From NCBI GenBank assembly GCA_020635495.1, contig JACJZQ010000002.1:248001-312000 (forward strand): DNA of 64,000 nt. Direction: 5' to 3'. Below the pieces are notes generated by a model, which worked only from the letters and a program-made list of their open reading frames with translations, did no database searches and had not been told where the DNA came from. Both the position numbers and the translations under genes were made by a program. Position 1 is the stretch's first letter, and each line of letters opens with the position of its first letter. Shown in pieces: positions 34,760 through 44,157 of the stretch. The DNA comes from Flavobacteriales bacterium. Its GTDB lineage: Bacteria; Bacteroidota; Bacteroidia; UBA10329.

Positions 34760-35860
34760 TTAATCGACTGCTATTTCCCCCTGAGAAATCGGGAAAACCT
34801 TGACGTCTTTTTCGCCTTTCAAAAGCTCGGCCACGCGCTCCGGATGCGTGTCTGTAATGAAGATCTGACCAAAGGCTTTTCCACCCACCAATTTCAGCAT
34901 CTGCCCCACCCTGTCATCATCCAATTTATCGAAGATATCATCGAGCAAAAGAAGAGGTGTAATTCCGCTCTTTTCAGACATCACTTTGAACTGTGCCAAC
35001 TTGAGTGAAACAAGGGCTGATTTTTGCTGTCCCTGAGACCCGAATTTTTTCAGCGGAAAATCGTTAATGGTCAGGGTCAGATCATCCTTGTGAATGCCGA
35101 CTGTTGTGTAAGTAACCGCTCGGTCTTTATCCACGCTTTCCTTGAGCAGGCTCAACATGTTCCCTTCGGTCAACTGACTCTCGTAAATCAACCCTATCTC
35201 CTCCACCGACTCTGAAATGGTCTTGTAGTAAGAACTGAACGCTTCAATGAAATCGGCCAAGAACTTTTTACGTCTATCAAAAATCAACTTGCCACGCTGA
35301 GAAAGCTGCACATCCCACACATCCAACGATTCTTGTTGAAACGTTCTGTTCTCACGGAAGTACTTTAACAACGCATTACGCTGTTGCAATGCCTTATTGT
35401 ACTGAACAAGATTTTCAAGGTATTCCCTATCCAATTGAGAAATAACCCCATCCAAGAACTTCCGTCTCAGTTCACTTCCGCCATTAATAATGTCTGCATC
35501 AGTTGGAGCTATTATCACCGAAGGGAAATTTCCGATATGGTCTATCAGCCTTTCGTACTCCTTTTTATTCTTCTTGAACTGCTTTTTACCATCGCGCTTC
35601 AGCGCACAATGAATGGCATGATCTTCAGAATCCTTATCAAACATTCCGCTTAGCACCATAAAAGGCTGGTCTCGCTTGATGTTCTGGCTATCGATCGGGT
35701 TCAGAAAACTCTTGCACATGGACAGATAGTGCACGGCATCAAGCACTGTTGTCTTTCCCGACCCGTTGTTGCCCACAAAGCAATTGAACTTCTTCCCCAA
35801 TTCCAGATCTGCACCCGAAATGTTCTTGAAGTTGACCAAAGATAGCTGCTTGAGATACAT
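34760..35860 (-). CDS. recF: DNA replication and repair protein RecF
   Basis: A 366-residue SMC-like ATPase. Walker A GNNGSGKTT is at residues 30-38, the signature region GSQGQQKSALVSLKLAQF is present, and Walker B is LLLLDDIFDKLD. RecF helps load RecA at gapped DNA. It is divergent from the TPR-ribH genes; the 129 bases between them hold the promoter for the plus-strand set. Confidence 0.96.
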   Translation of the reverse strand: MYLKQLSLVNFKNISGADLELGKKFNCFVGNNGSGKTTVLDAVHYLSMCKSFLNPIDSQNIKRDQPFMVLSGMFDKDSEDHAIHCALKRDGKKQFKKNKKEYERLIDHIGNFPSVIIAPTDADIINGGSELRRKFLDGVISQLDREYLENLVQYNKALQQRNALLKYFRENRTFQQESLDVWDVQLSQRGKLIFDRRKKFLADFIEAFSSYYKTISESVEEIGLIYESQLTEGNMLSLLKESVDKDRAVTYTTVGIHKDDLTLTINDFPLKKFGSQGQQKSALVSLKLAQFKVMSEKSGITPLLLLDDIFDKLDDDRVGQMLKLVGGKAFGQIFITDTHPERVAELLKGEKDVKVFPISQGEIAVD

Positions 35861-35963
35861 GGTTCAGTGCCTTGCGGCAAATGTAACGAAACCCTTACGG
35901 TGAGCGGATTTCAGCCAAATTCATTCCACTTGATTCTGAAGCGATTTCGAACAGAATTTATAC

Positions 35964-35971
35964 TATTTTTG
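35964..35971 (+). promoter_or_regulatory. -7 promoter element of the TPR gene upstream of ribH
   Basis: TATTTTTG is an exact TAnnTTTG match 18 bases before the ATG at 35990. ATTTCG about 19 bases upstream is a plausible -33 element. Confidence 0.55.
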
Positions 35972-35989
35972 CGCTTCGAAAATTCGGAT

Positions 35990-36682
35990 ATGGCGAAGAA
36001 ATCTAAAGAAGCAGAAAAGGACGAAGTAATCGTTGACGTTGAAGAGGTTTACTCCAAAACGGAAGACTTTATCAATACCAACCAAAACCTGATCATGGGT
36101 GTGGTTGGTGGTATTATTGCCATCATAGTTGCGTTCTACGCCTACAACCGTGTTTATTTGGAGCCGTTGGAGCAAGAGGCTCACGGACAGATGTTCGCTG
36201 CGGAGCAGTATTTTCAGAAAGACAGTTTTGACCTTGCCTTGAACGGTGATGGAAATTATTTAGGATTCATTGACATAGCCGATGAGTACGGCAACACCTC
36301 TGCCGGAAATCTTGCCCACTACTACGCGGGTATCTGTTATCTCAGAACTGGGGATTACGAAACTGCCATAGAAGAATTGGAATCGTTTGATGGTTCGGGC
36401 GAAATGCTAGGAGCGGTTGCCGTTGGTGCTATTGGAGATGCTTACATGGAATTGGATGATGTGGATGAAGCATTGACGCATTACGAGAAGGCAATTGCGG
36501 CCAGCGAGAACAACTTTACCTCTCCTATCTATCTTCAGAAAGCAGGTTTCGCAGCTGAAAAAGCTGGGAATTTCGATAAGGCTATTGACTACTACACGCA
36601 AGTGAAGGAGAAATACCCTACAACAAATGAGGGTAGAAATGCAGACAAGTACATTGCCAGAGCAGAAGCTAACTTGAACTGA
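35990..36682 (+). CDS. membrane-anchored TPR protein (YfgM/BamD-like)
   Basis: A 230-residue protein. The ATG at 35990 is chosen because it follows an exact promoter element; an upstream frame would start before it. The charged N-terminus (MAKKSKEAEKDE) is followed by one transmembrane helix (about 32-52, NLIMGVVGGIIAIIVAFYAY) and four or so TPR units (DVDEALTHYEKAIAAS; NFDKAIDYYTQVKEKYP). Topology fits a single-pass protein with a periplasmic TPR domain. The recF - TPR - ribH order is common in Bacteroidota. Confidence 0.82.
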   Translation: MAKKSKEAEKDEVIVDVEEVYSKTEDFINTNQNLIMGVVGGIIAIIVAFYAYNRVYLEPLEQEAHGQMFAAEQYFQKDSFDLALNGDGNYLGFIDIADEYGNTSAGNLAHYYAGICYLRTGDYETAIEELESFDGSGEMLGAVAVGAIGDAYMELDDVDEALTHYEKAIAASENNFTSPIYLQKAGFAAEKAGNFDKAIDYYTQVKEKYPTTNEGRNADKYIARAEANLN

Positions 36683-36683
36683 T

Positions 36684-37178
36684 TTGGCCTCCGCGCTCAA
36701 AAATCTTTCTTCTTATGACGCTGAAACCGTTCCTTCTGCTGAGGGAATGCGATTTGCCATTGTAGTTAGCGAATGGAACACAGAGGTTACCGAAGCACTT
36801 TACAATGGAGCCAGGGAGACGCTTCTGAAGTTTGGAGCTTCAGCAACAGATGTGGTTCGAAGAAACGTTCCGGGAAGTTTTGAGTTGACGCTTGGAGCAC
36901 AACTGATGGCAGAACGCCATGAGTTTGATGCCATCATTTGCATTGGAGTGGTCATTCAAGGAGAAACCAAGCATTTCGATTTCATTTGCGATGCCGTCAG
37001 CAAAGGCATCACCGACCTGAATATGAAGTATAACCTCCCAGTGATTTTTGGCGTGCTTACACCGAATACCATGCAACAGGCACTGGACCGTGCTGGGGGT
37101 GTTCATGGAAACAAGGGAGACGAAGCAGCCATCACCGCCATTAAAATGGCCGCTTTGAAAAAAGAGCTTGAAGCTTAA
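36684..37178 (+). CDS. ribH: 6,7-dimethyl-8-ribityllumazine synthase
   Basis: A 164-residue lumazine synthase of the riboflavin pathway. The start is a TTG at 36684, one base after the upstream stop; the next ATG (residue 22) would remove the N-terminal arm that the family needs. Motifs are VVSEWN, VPGSFELTLGAQ, CIGVVIQGETKHFDFIC and VIFGVLTPNTMQQALDRAGG. It joins 5-amino-6-ribitylaminouracil with 3,4-dihydroxybutanone phosphate. Confidence 0.95.
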   Translation: MASALKNLSSYDAETVPSAEGMRFAIVVSEWNTEVTEALYNGARETLLKFGASATDVVRRNVPGSFELTLGAQLMAERHEFDAIICIGVVIQGETKHFDFICDAVSKGITDLNMKYNLPVIFGVLTPNTMQQALDRAGGVHGNKGDEAAITAIKMAALKKELEA

Positions 37179-37187
37179 CTTAGCTTC

Positions 37188-37349
37188 ATGTCTTTAGGGC
37201 GAGTAATTCTAGCTATCATCTTTCCACCCCTTGCCGTTTACGACCGAGGTTGCGGTTCAATCATCATCACCTTCTTGCTAACCTTGGCAGGTTGGGTTCC
37301 TGGCGTTGTTGCCGCTTTGGTGATTCTTAATAAGAATGAGAATCAATAA
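37188..37349 (+). CDS. YqaE/Pmp3-family small membrane protein
   Basis: A 53-residue protein with the family hallmarks: an N-terminal helix ending in FPPLAVYDRGCG and a second helix containing LTLAGWVPGVVAAL. Pmp3/YqaE proteins are two-helix membrane proteins linked to ion and stress tolerance. The ATG lies 9 bases after the ribH stop, so it is probably co-transcribed with ribH. Its end overlaps the convergent serA stop by 7 bases. Confidence 0.85.
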   Translation: MSLGRVILAIIFPPLAVYDRGCGSIIITFLLTLAGWVPGVVAALVILNKNENQ

Positions 37350-39241
37350 AGCACCCTCAACTTAATGGTGTGGTCAATACGTTTGAGTTCATCTACCACA
37401 TCTGAGTTGTACTCCTTGTCAATATCTGTTATCAGATAACCTACCTCATGATTGGTTTGAAGGTGTTGCCCCAAAACGTTGATATTGAATCGTGAGAAGA
37501 TGTTGTTAATTCTGGCCATGATACCAGGAATGTTCTGATGAATATGAAGTAGGCGGTGTGCTCCTTTTAACTGTGGAACTCGGATATTCGGAAGATTGAC
37601 ACTGGCAAAACTGTCTCCAGTATTAACATAGTTGACCAACGCTTCTGGAACATATGCCGCAATATTCTTCTGGGCCTCTATGGTACTTCCACCCACGTGG
37701 GGAGTCAGAATTACATTGGGCATTCCTGTGAAGACACATTCAAACGCTTCATCATTCGATTTCGGTTCTTCCGGAAAGACATCTATCGCAGCGCCAGCAA
37801 TTTTACCAGATTCAAGAGCAGATTTCAATGCCTGAAGATCAACCACTTTGCCTCTGGCCAAGTTGATCAACACTGCTCCATCTTTCATCCAGCCCAATTC
37901 TTTCTTGGTAATGATTCCTTCATTTTCTGGGCGGCCATCAACATGTAGCGTAACTACATCCGATTTCTTCATCAATTCACGAAGTGAACTCATCTTCTGG
38001 GCATTTCCTAGAGCGAGTTTCTCTTCTACATCAAAGTAGAGTACTTGCATTCCTAGAGCCTCTGCCAGCACAGATAACTGCGAGCCGATGTTACCATATC
38101 CCACAATACCGAGCTTCTTCCCTCGAATTTCAAAACTTCCTTTAGCCGATTTATCCCAAATGCCACGATGCATGTTCATGCTTTTCTGGTGCGTACCGCG
38201 CATAAGCATGATCATTTCGCCAATGACCATCTCAACAACACTTCTGGTATTGCTGAATGGGGCATTGAAAACACTGATGCCTCTTTTCATGCAGGCATCG
38301 AGATCTATCTGATTGGTTCCAATACAGAAAGCACCAATTGCCAAGAGACGGTCTGCTGCATCTACAACTCTCTTGGTTATCTGCGTTTTAGAGCGAATGC
38401 CCAAAATGTGCTTGCCCTTTACTGCTTCGCAAAGTTCATCTTCAGACAAACTTCCTGCTAACAGGTCTACCTGGTACCCTTCACCTCTCAATTGCTCCAC
38501 AGCGTGTTCATGGATCCCTTCCAGCAACAGTACCTTTATTCTGTTCTTAGGGTAAGAAATTGACATGGGCAATTTCTCAGTATAGAGAATCTCGTCCAGA
38601 CTTGGGGCTATGTGATCAGCCTTATCAAGAATATTCTTGCGTTCCACGTTCTCCGTGAATGCATGAAACTTGTCCGCAATTCCAGCAGCGCGTGTTTGAT
38701 AATCAGAGAACCCATCACCGATCATATGCACTTCTCCCGGCAGTCTCATTGATTTGAGCTGATCGATCTTCCCGTCTGGTTTGGATAGATCATTGTTTCT
38801 ATCAAAACCGATTATTCTACCTGACCTGCTGAATTCAAATGTGTTGGCATAAATCCTTTCTGAAGGGATATTGTAACTGGCCATGATGGGATCAATGAAC
38901 TCTTTGAAACCGCATGAAACGATGTAGATATCATCTGCAAACTCCTTAAAGAAGTCTTTGTTCCGTGAAATCGATGTTGATATTTTTCTCTTGAGCCGTC
39001 TAACCAATGGGTCCAAATGATCTCGGTGGGCATTCAGAATCTTCAATCGTTTCTCCAAAGATTCTGTAAACGTGATATCTCCATCTACGCCTTGGTCTGT
39101 GATTCTAGCTATCTTCTCAATCTTCTCCTTTTTCTTAGGATCACCTTTCAGCGACACCTCAGCCAGTTCTTCAAACGCTTCTACTTGAGTGAGCGTACTA
39201 TCAAAATCAAATACAAAAGTTCTTTTCTTCTGCTCTATCAT
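37343..39241 (-). CDS. serA: SerB-like phosphatase fused to D-3-phosphoglycerate dehydrogenase
   Basis: A 632-residue fusion; the ATG at 39241 is used (a TTG two codons earlier is possible). Residues about 1-215 are a HAD phosphatase of the SerB type: Asp12 and Asp14 in FDFDSTLT, IVSCGFKEF and GDGFSDY. Residues about 235-545 are phosphoglycerate dehydrogenase: GIVGYGNIGSQL for NAD, LINLARGKVVD and TPHVGGST with the catalytic His. The last 80 residues are an ACT domain (NIPGIMARINNIFSRFNINV) for serine feedback. The two activities catalyse the first and last steps of serine synthesis; serC is not nearby. The fusion is known in Bacteroidota. Confidence 0.92.
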   Translation of the reverse strand: MIEQKKRTFVFDFDSTLTQVEAFEELAEVSLKGDPKKKEKIEKIARITDQGVDGDITFTESLEKRLKILNAHRDHLDPLVRRLKRKISTSISRNKDFFKEFADDIYIVSCGFKEFIDPIMASYNIPSERIYANTFEFSRSGRIIGFDRNNDLSKPDGKIDQLKSMRLPGEVHMIGDGFSDYQTRAAGIADKFHAFTENVERKNILDKADHIAPSLDEILYTEKLPMSISYPKNRIKVLLLEGIHEHAVEQLRGEGYQVDLLAGSLSEDELCEAVKGKHILGIRSKTQITKRVVDAADRLLAIGAFCIGTNQIDLDACMKRGISVFNAPFSNTRSVVEMVIGEMIMLMRGTHQKSMNMHRGIWDKSAKGSFEIRGKKLGIVGYGNIGSQLSVLAEALGMQVLYFDVEEKLALGNAQKMSSLRELMKKSDVVTLHVDGRPENEGIITKKELGWMKDGAVLINLARGKVVDLQALKSALESGKIAGAAIDVFPEEPKSNDEAFECVFTGMPNVILTPHVGGSTIEAQKNIAAYVPEALVNYVNTGDSFASVNLPNIRVPQLKGAHRLLHIHQNIPGIMARINNIFSRFNINVLGQHLQTNHEVGYLITDIDKEYNSDVVDELKRIDHTIKLRVLY

Positions 39242-39247
39242 GTTCAA

Positions 39248-40030
39248 TCAATATGAAACGTGAAATGGTACTGAGGATGAAACGCCAGAATAGTTGTCCC
39301 ATGCAGTGCAATAAAGGTGGTAATGGCCCTGCGCCCATGTACTATCTACAGCCCACCAAGCTTCTGAAGGACCAAAAAGAACCAGGTTATTCTGAATTAC
39401 AGGGAAATCAAACCAATGCAACGTATCCGATCCATCAACCTTACCAATATATATGGATGCGTAAATCAGGGACTGTGAATCTGTAATGGTTCCAAAAGGT
39501 GAAAAGCCTTGACCAATGGTCAATGTATCTGACGATGGTCCGCCAACATCAATAACAGGTGGCGTGTTGTCGATACTGTTCTTTATTTCAAAGTTCACCG
39601 TGTCCTTCAAAGACTCATTTCCTTCGATATCAATACACGCCAGAATGATTCGGTAAGAGCCATTGAAAGTTGTATCGCTTAGTGGGAAAACTTGATCCAA
39701 ATACAAGGCTTTATCCTTATTGGGCACTCCTTCAACTATTATGAATGAGGAAGTAGAATCGGCAGCAATTCCGTTTTCAGAATCTATCCCATCTAGGATA
39801 ACCTTGTATTGCAACAGGCCGGTGTCATCCGAAAGCGTGGCTACTATCCGCAAACCATCATTGGTGGTTACAATGCCGTTTTCGTTTGGCAGGTCGATGC
39901 TAATTGTAGGTCGTTCTGCATCCGTAACCTGATTACAGGCTGCAAAAGCAACAATTGCTAAGAGAGGTATGAGCGTTCCGATTTTCACGATTCGAAGGTA
40001 GTTCTGAGAACGAACATAGCGGTCGATCAT
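39248..40030 (-). CDS. lipoprotein with Ig-like repeats
   Basis: A 260-residue lipoprotein. The lipobox is AFAAC at residue 32 counting from the ATG at 40030; a GTG at 39988 would give a more typical signal peptide (VKIGTLIPLLAIVAFAAC) and may be the true start. The mature part looks like two beta-sandwich repeats (RPTISIDLPNENG and PPVIDVGGPSSD segments with DDTGLLQYK and DSQSLIYASI). It ends 6 bases before the serA start. No function is assigned. Confidence 0.72.
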   Translation of the reverse strand: MIDRYVRSQNYLRIVKIGTLIPLLAIVAFAACNQVTDAERPTISIDLPNENGIVTTNDGLRIVATLSDDTGLLQYKVILDGIDSENGIAADSTSSFIIVEGVPNKDKALYLDQVFPLSDTTFNGSYRIILACIDIEGNESLKDTVNFEIKNSIDNTPPVIDVGGPSSDTLTIGQGFSPFGTITDSQSLIYASIYIGKVDGSDTLHWFDFPVIQNNLVLFGPSEAWWAVDSTWAQGHYHLYCTAWDNYSGVSSSVPFHVSY

Positions 40031-40151
40031 TGAAAAAATTGTTCAACGTTTAATGTTAATTGAGCCGAATAAAAAAGAGTTCCAAAATTGATGTAACGAA
40101 ATCGGATAACTTGAGTATAAACCAATCTGTAATAGTGATGAATTTGCAGAC

Positions 40152-41252
40152 ATGCGAAAACTTCTACTGATAATACTGATAGGGATTTTGGGTTTGAATG
40201 AGGCGTTGGCTCAAGACCCGACATTCACTCAATTTTACGCAAACCGAACTTACATTAACCCTGCTTATGCAGGTGCGGACCTTGGTTTACGATTCAATTT
40301 CAACTATCGAAACCTTTGGACTGCCATTCCAGGTGATTTCAGCACCTACAGTGGAGGAGTTGACATGGGTGATCCTAACATTTTTGGAGGTATCGGTTTC
40401 TTGGCGGTCGCCAGTAATGAAGGTGAAGGCCAGCTACAGACGCAGCGTTACAGTTTCATGTATTCGTACCGATTGATTGTTATTCCAAGGATGTTCGACC
40501 TGCATTTTGCATTGGATGCAGCTTACATGAAGAAGGAAATAAAGGATTGGAACGCATTTATTTTCTCCGATCAACTTCATCCTATTTACGGAAACATAAA
40601 CCCAACCAGCGTGGAGCAACCTGAACGTCTGTTTGTGGAAATGCCCGATTTTACCGTTGGTACCATGGCCCGATTCAATATAAAGATGGGTGGTGGGGCA
40701 AGAAGCATGCGTTCGAGAAAAATGGTGGCTAACACGCTAGGTTTTTCAGCGCATCACATTACTCAGCCAAACGAATCATTGCTAGGAAGAAATGAGAAAA
40801 TGCCGATAAGATTCTTGGGGCACTACAGCGCCTTGATACCATTATCGAAGTCAAGGGCAAAAAATCCGTTCTACCTCTCTCCTAACTTGATGTATGAACA
40901 CCAACGTAATCTTTCCACCATGAACGTTGGGATGTACGCTCTGCGAGCTCCAGTTATGATCGGAGTTTGGTACAGAAATGAAATGCGCTTTGAAGCAAAC
41001 GATACCGATGCGCTCATGTTCAATGTTGGAGTTAGAGGAACCAACCGTAGAAAGTCGTTCATGTATCAGATCGGGTATAGCTACGATCTTACACTTTCAA
41101 GACTGGCCGGATCCACCTCTGGAAGCCACGAGATCGCGGTGATATTGGAAATCACTCGAGCTGGATTCAATAGTAAGTCCAGAATTGCTAAGAAGCGTTC
41201 GCGAAACTGCTTCAACTGGCACGGACCTCGAAGCACTCCGAAGATCTTCTAA
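40152..41252 (+). CDS. PorP/SprF-family T9SS outer-membrane protein
   Basis: A 366-residue outer-membrane beta-barrel with a signal peptide (MRKLLLIILIGILGLNEALA). The opening of the mature protein, QDPTFTQFYANRTYINPAYAG, is diagnostic for PorP/SprF proteins (quoted at residues 21-41; key residues are the FTQFY and NPAYAG motifs). These proteins help secrete or anchor T9SS cargo on the cell surface. Usually they sit beside a large adhesin; here there is none. The 3' end overlaps bshC by 4 bases in convergent orientation. The C-terminus is unusually basic. Confidence 0.88.
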   Translation: MRKLLLIILIGILGLNEALAQDPTFTQFYANRTYINPAYAGADLGLRFNFNYRNLWTAIPGDFSTYSGGVDMGDPNIFGGIGFLAVASNEGEGQLQTQRYSFMYSYRLIVIPRMFDLHFALDAAYMKKEIKDWNAFIFSDQLHPIYGNINPTSVEQPERLFVEMPDFTVGTMARFNIKMGGGARSMRSRKMVANTLGFSAHHITQPNESLLGRNEKMPIRFLGHYSALIPLSKSRAKNPFYLSPNLMYEHQRNLSTMNVGMYALRAPVMIGVWYRNEMRFEANDTDALMFNVGVRGTNRRKSFMYQIGYSYDLTLSRLAGSTSGSHEIAVILEITRAGFNSKSRIAKKRSRNCFNWHGPRSTPKIF

Positions 41253-42841
41253 AGAATAATGATGCGAAATTCCGTATTGAACGGAGCCGAAGCATTATAG
41301 ACCATATCAAAGAATCCCTTAGGATTTCTTGAATAGAACGCCATGAAATTATCGTGGCGTTCTTGTAAGTAGCCATTCGGAAACAGCTTCTTGTGCACAG
41401 ACCTGATTCTATTCACGGAAACCTCGTTCTGTTTTTTCAACCCACGGGTAAACCGGCTTTGCCACTGCTCTAGCCCCTTCTCCATTCTGGTTTCCTCAGC
41501 CTCAATAGACTGAACCAAAGTTGGGTCGATAGATTCTGCCTTGTCTTTCAAGCTTGCATAAAGCGATTTCAGGAATTCCTTCTCCTCATCAAGACCAACT
41601 TCTGTATCAGACAATTCAAGAACATGTTCTTTAACCAGATCATCAACAGAATGGAAAAGGTCCTCTGGCAATAACTTCAACTCCGTTAGCTTTTTGGAAG
41701 TGTTGGAATCGATGAGTAGGAAATGATTTCTTAGACCCAAAATCGGGAAACTCACTCCCATTTCAGTGAAGTATTCCTTGTATTGAAGCCAATAAGACAA
41801 TTCTCCTGCTCCTCCAACATATGTCAAGTTCGGTAAAATGAACTCCTGGAATAAAGGTCTGAGCACCACATTCGGACTGAATCGCTCTGGATGCTGCTTG
41901 ATCTCCTCAACCATCTCATCTTCTGTGAAACGAATGTCGGTATGCAGCACATGAAATCCAGAAGCCGTTCTAACGATCCGATTGCGAAGCCCGTCTGCGA
42001 GGTAAAAGCAATTGATCTCTCGAGGATTTACCTGAACATGATAGTTGAGTTTGGCAAGTTTCAAATTGCCGGATTTCACCAAACTGAACGGTTTATTCTT
42101 CAGAATGTCGGTTAGAAAATGCTCAACGAATGATGCTTTGAAACCTGCATCATCGCTATCAATAATAACAAGACCTCTTTTTCCGAAAAGTTCATTCACG
42201 AAGTTTCGGGTTGCGTCCGATAGCTTGTCGAATTCGGTGTACGATTTCCTGAACAATTGAACCAACTCCATGGTAGCCTCATCATTGCTGAAAATTTCAT
42301 CCAACTGATCACAGAATTCGGCAAGCGATGCTGGATTCATTCTACCTGTGGTCCCTGTCTGGTCGGTATTCCACGAATATTTTGTACCGAAAAGATTGAA
42401 CTGACCTACCTCGTCAATGTCATGATCCTCAGAATTCATCCAATAAACGGGAACGAAATGCCGATCCGGATAGGCGTCATTCAACTCGTCTGCCAATTTT
42501 ATCGTGTGCAGAATCTTGTAGATGAAATACAGCGGGCCTGTAAAGATGTTAAGTTGATGCCCTGTGGTTACCGTATATGTGTTAGAATCGCGAAGCGATT
42601 CGATATTCTTCAACACTTGAACTGTGGCACCTCCAATGGACTTGTATTGGGCAATTAAGGAATCAGCCAGCAGGTCTCTATGAAACGGAAACCGATTCCT
42701 CTCCTCGATCTTTTTCGGGTAATTCTCCAATTCGTGAGCAAACCCATAGAATTCCTCCAGGTCGGGATTCTGGTTCAAATAATCGAGAATCAATCGGTTA
42801 AACCGACCTGTATGTTCTAGGGAAACGGTTGAGACCTCCAT
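41249..42841 (-). CDS. bshC: bacillithiol synthase BshC
   Basis: A 530-residue cysteine-adding enzyme. Diagnostic segments are TGHQLNIFTGPLYFIYKI, VYWMNSEDHDIDEV and GGAGELSYWLQYK. It joins cysteine to glucosaminyl-malate to give bacillithiol, the low-molecular-weight thiol of Firmicutes and many Bacteroidota. Its ATG overlaps the rimO stop by 1 base (TAATG), so it is coupled to rimO and ftsY. bshA and bshB are not in the window. Confidence 0.95.
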   Translation of the reverse strand: MEVSTVSLEHTGRFNRLILDYLNQNPDLEEFYGFAHELENYPKKIEERNRFPFHRDLLADSLIAQYKSIGGATVQVLKNIESLRDSNTYTVTTGHQLNIFTGPLYFIYKILHTIKLADELNDAYPDRHFVPVYWMNSEDHDIDEVGQFNLFGTKYSWNTDQTGTTGRMNPASLAEFCDQLDEIFSNDEATMELVQLFRKSYTEFDKLSDATRNFVNELFGKRGLVIIDSDDAGFKASFVEHFLTDILKNKPFSLVKSGNLKLAKLNYHVQVNPREINCFYLADGLRNRIVRTASGFHVLHTDIRFTEDEMVEEIKQHPERFSPNVVLRPLFQEFILPNLTYVGGAGELSYWLQYKEYFTEMGVSFPILGLRNHFLLIDSNTSKKLTELKLLPEDLFHSVDDLVKEHVLELSDTEVGLDEEKEFLKSLYASLKDKAESIDPTLVQSIEAEETRMEKGLEQWQSRFTRGLKKQNEVSVNRIRSVHKKLFPNGYLQERHDNFMAFYSRNPKGFFDMVYNASAPFNTEFRIIIL

Positions 42842-44154
42842 TAGGAAACGACTTTTCCGTGAAGGTCGAAGTAATCTGCATCTGTTACTTCAACATTCAC
42901 AAAATCACCGATTCTAAGGTAATTTTCTTCTACGGGAATCAGAACTTCATTATCCACTTCTACAGAGTCGAACTCAGTTCTTCCTACGTAATTCTCGCCT
43001 TCCGTTCTGTCTATCAACACCTTCAATATCTTGCCTATCAAAGCTTGGTTCTTTTCCAGCGAAATCTCTTGCTGTACTTCCATAACCAATTCCGCTCGTC
43101 TTTGTTTTTCCTCTTCGGGTACATCATCTTCCAGCAGGAAAGCATGTGTATTCTCTTCGTGAGAGTAAGTGAAGACGCCCAATCGCTCAAAGCGCATTTC
43201 TTTAACCCAATCGAGTAAAACGTTGAAGTCTTCTTCCGTTTCTCCGGGGTATCCAACTATCAATGTGGTTCTGAGCGCAATTCCAGGAACTTTCTCCTTG
43301 ATCTCGTTCAGCAACCGTGTGGTTTTCTCCTTGGTTGTACCTCTGCGCATCGATTTCAGCACGGGGTCGGCAATATGCTGCAGCGGCATATCCAAGTAGC
43401 TACAGATCTTGGGCTCATTTGCCATTACCTCCAACACATCTTCCGGAAATCCTGTTGGAAAAGCATAATGCAAGCGAATCCATTCAATTCCCTCAACCTT
43501 GCACAGTTCAGTGAGAAGATCGGCCAATCTGCGTTTGCCATAAATATCAATTCCGTAGTAGGTAGAGTCCTGCGCAATGATCATCAACTCCTTCACTCCC
43601 TTTGCCGCGAGCTTTTTGGCAGATTCCACCAACTCCTCAATTGGAGTTGATACGTGTTTTCCGCGCATCAAAGGAATGGCACAGAACGAACACGGTCTGT
43701 CACATCCTTCCGAAATTTTGAAATAGGCGTAGTGAGATGGGGTCGTCAACAAACGTTCTCCAACTAGTTCGTGCTTGTAGTCCGCACCAAGAACTTTAAG
43801 CAGCCTTGGCAGATCACGCGTTCCGAAATATTCATCCACATTCGGAATCTCCTTCTCTAGGTCTGGCTTGTAACGTTCAGATAAACAGCCTGTTACAAAC
43901 ACCTTCTCCACCAAACCATCTTCTTTCGCTTTAGCGTATTGAAGAATGGTTTCGATGCTTTCTTCTTTGGCATTATCAATGAAACCACAGGTGTTGATGA
44001 CCACAATATTGGCGTCATTTTGAGTTGACTCATGCTCAGCCTCCACATCGCTTGCCTTCAACTGCCCCATCAGAACCTCACTATCGTAAAGGTTTTTTGA
44101 GCAGCCAAGCGTTATAACGTTGACCTTGTTCTTTTTGAGAGTACGAGCGCGCAA
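42841..44154 (-). CDS. rimO: ribosomal protein S12 methylthiotransferase RimO
   Basis: A 437-residue radical-SAM methylthiotransferase. N-terminal cluster Cys residues are in TLGCSKNLYDSE, NTCGFIDNAKEES and GCLSERY; the radical-SAM motif is CDRPCSFC, and a TRAM domain ends the protein. It methylthiolates an aspartate of ribosomal protein S12. It lies 3 bases after ftsY and overlaps bshC. Confidence 0.95.
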   Translation of the reverse strand: MRARTLKKNKVNVITLGCSKNLYDSEVLMGQLKASDVEAEHESTQNDANIVVINTCGFIDNAKEESIETILQYAKAKEDGLVEKVFVTGCLSERYKPDLEKEIPNVDEYFGTRDLPRLLKVLGADYKHELVGERLLTTPSHYAYFKISEGCDRPCSFCAIPLMRGKHVSTPIEELVESAKKLAAKGVKELMIIAQDSTYYGIDIYGKRRLADLLTELCKVEGIEWIRLHYAFPTGFPEDVLEVMANEPKICSYLDMPLQHIADPVLKSMRRGTTKEKTTRLLNEIKEKVPGIALRTTLIVGYPGETEEDFNVLLDWVKEMRFERLGVFTYSHEENTHAFLLEDDVPEEEKQRRAELVMEVQQEISLEKNQALIGKILKVLIDRTEGENYVGRTEFDSVEVDNEVLIPVEENYLRIGDFVNVEVTDADYFDLHGKVVS

Positions 44155-44157
44155 GTG

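Noticed and set aside
35867..35989. Extended N-terminus of the TPR protein before 35990
   Set aside because: An exact promoter element lies within this stretch, so it cannot be translated from that promoter; residues show no conservation.
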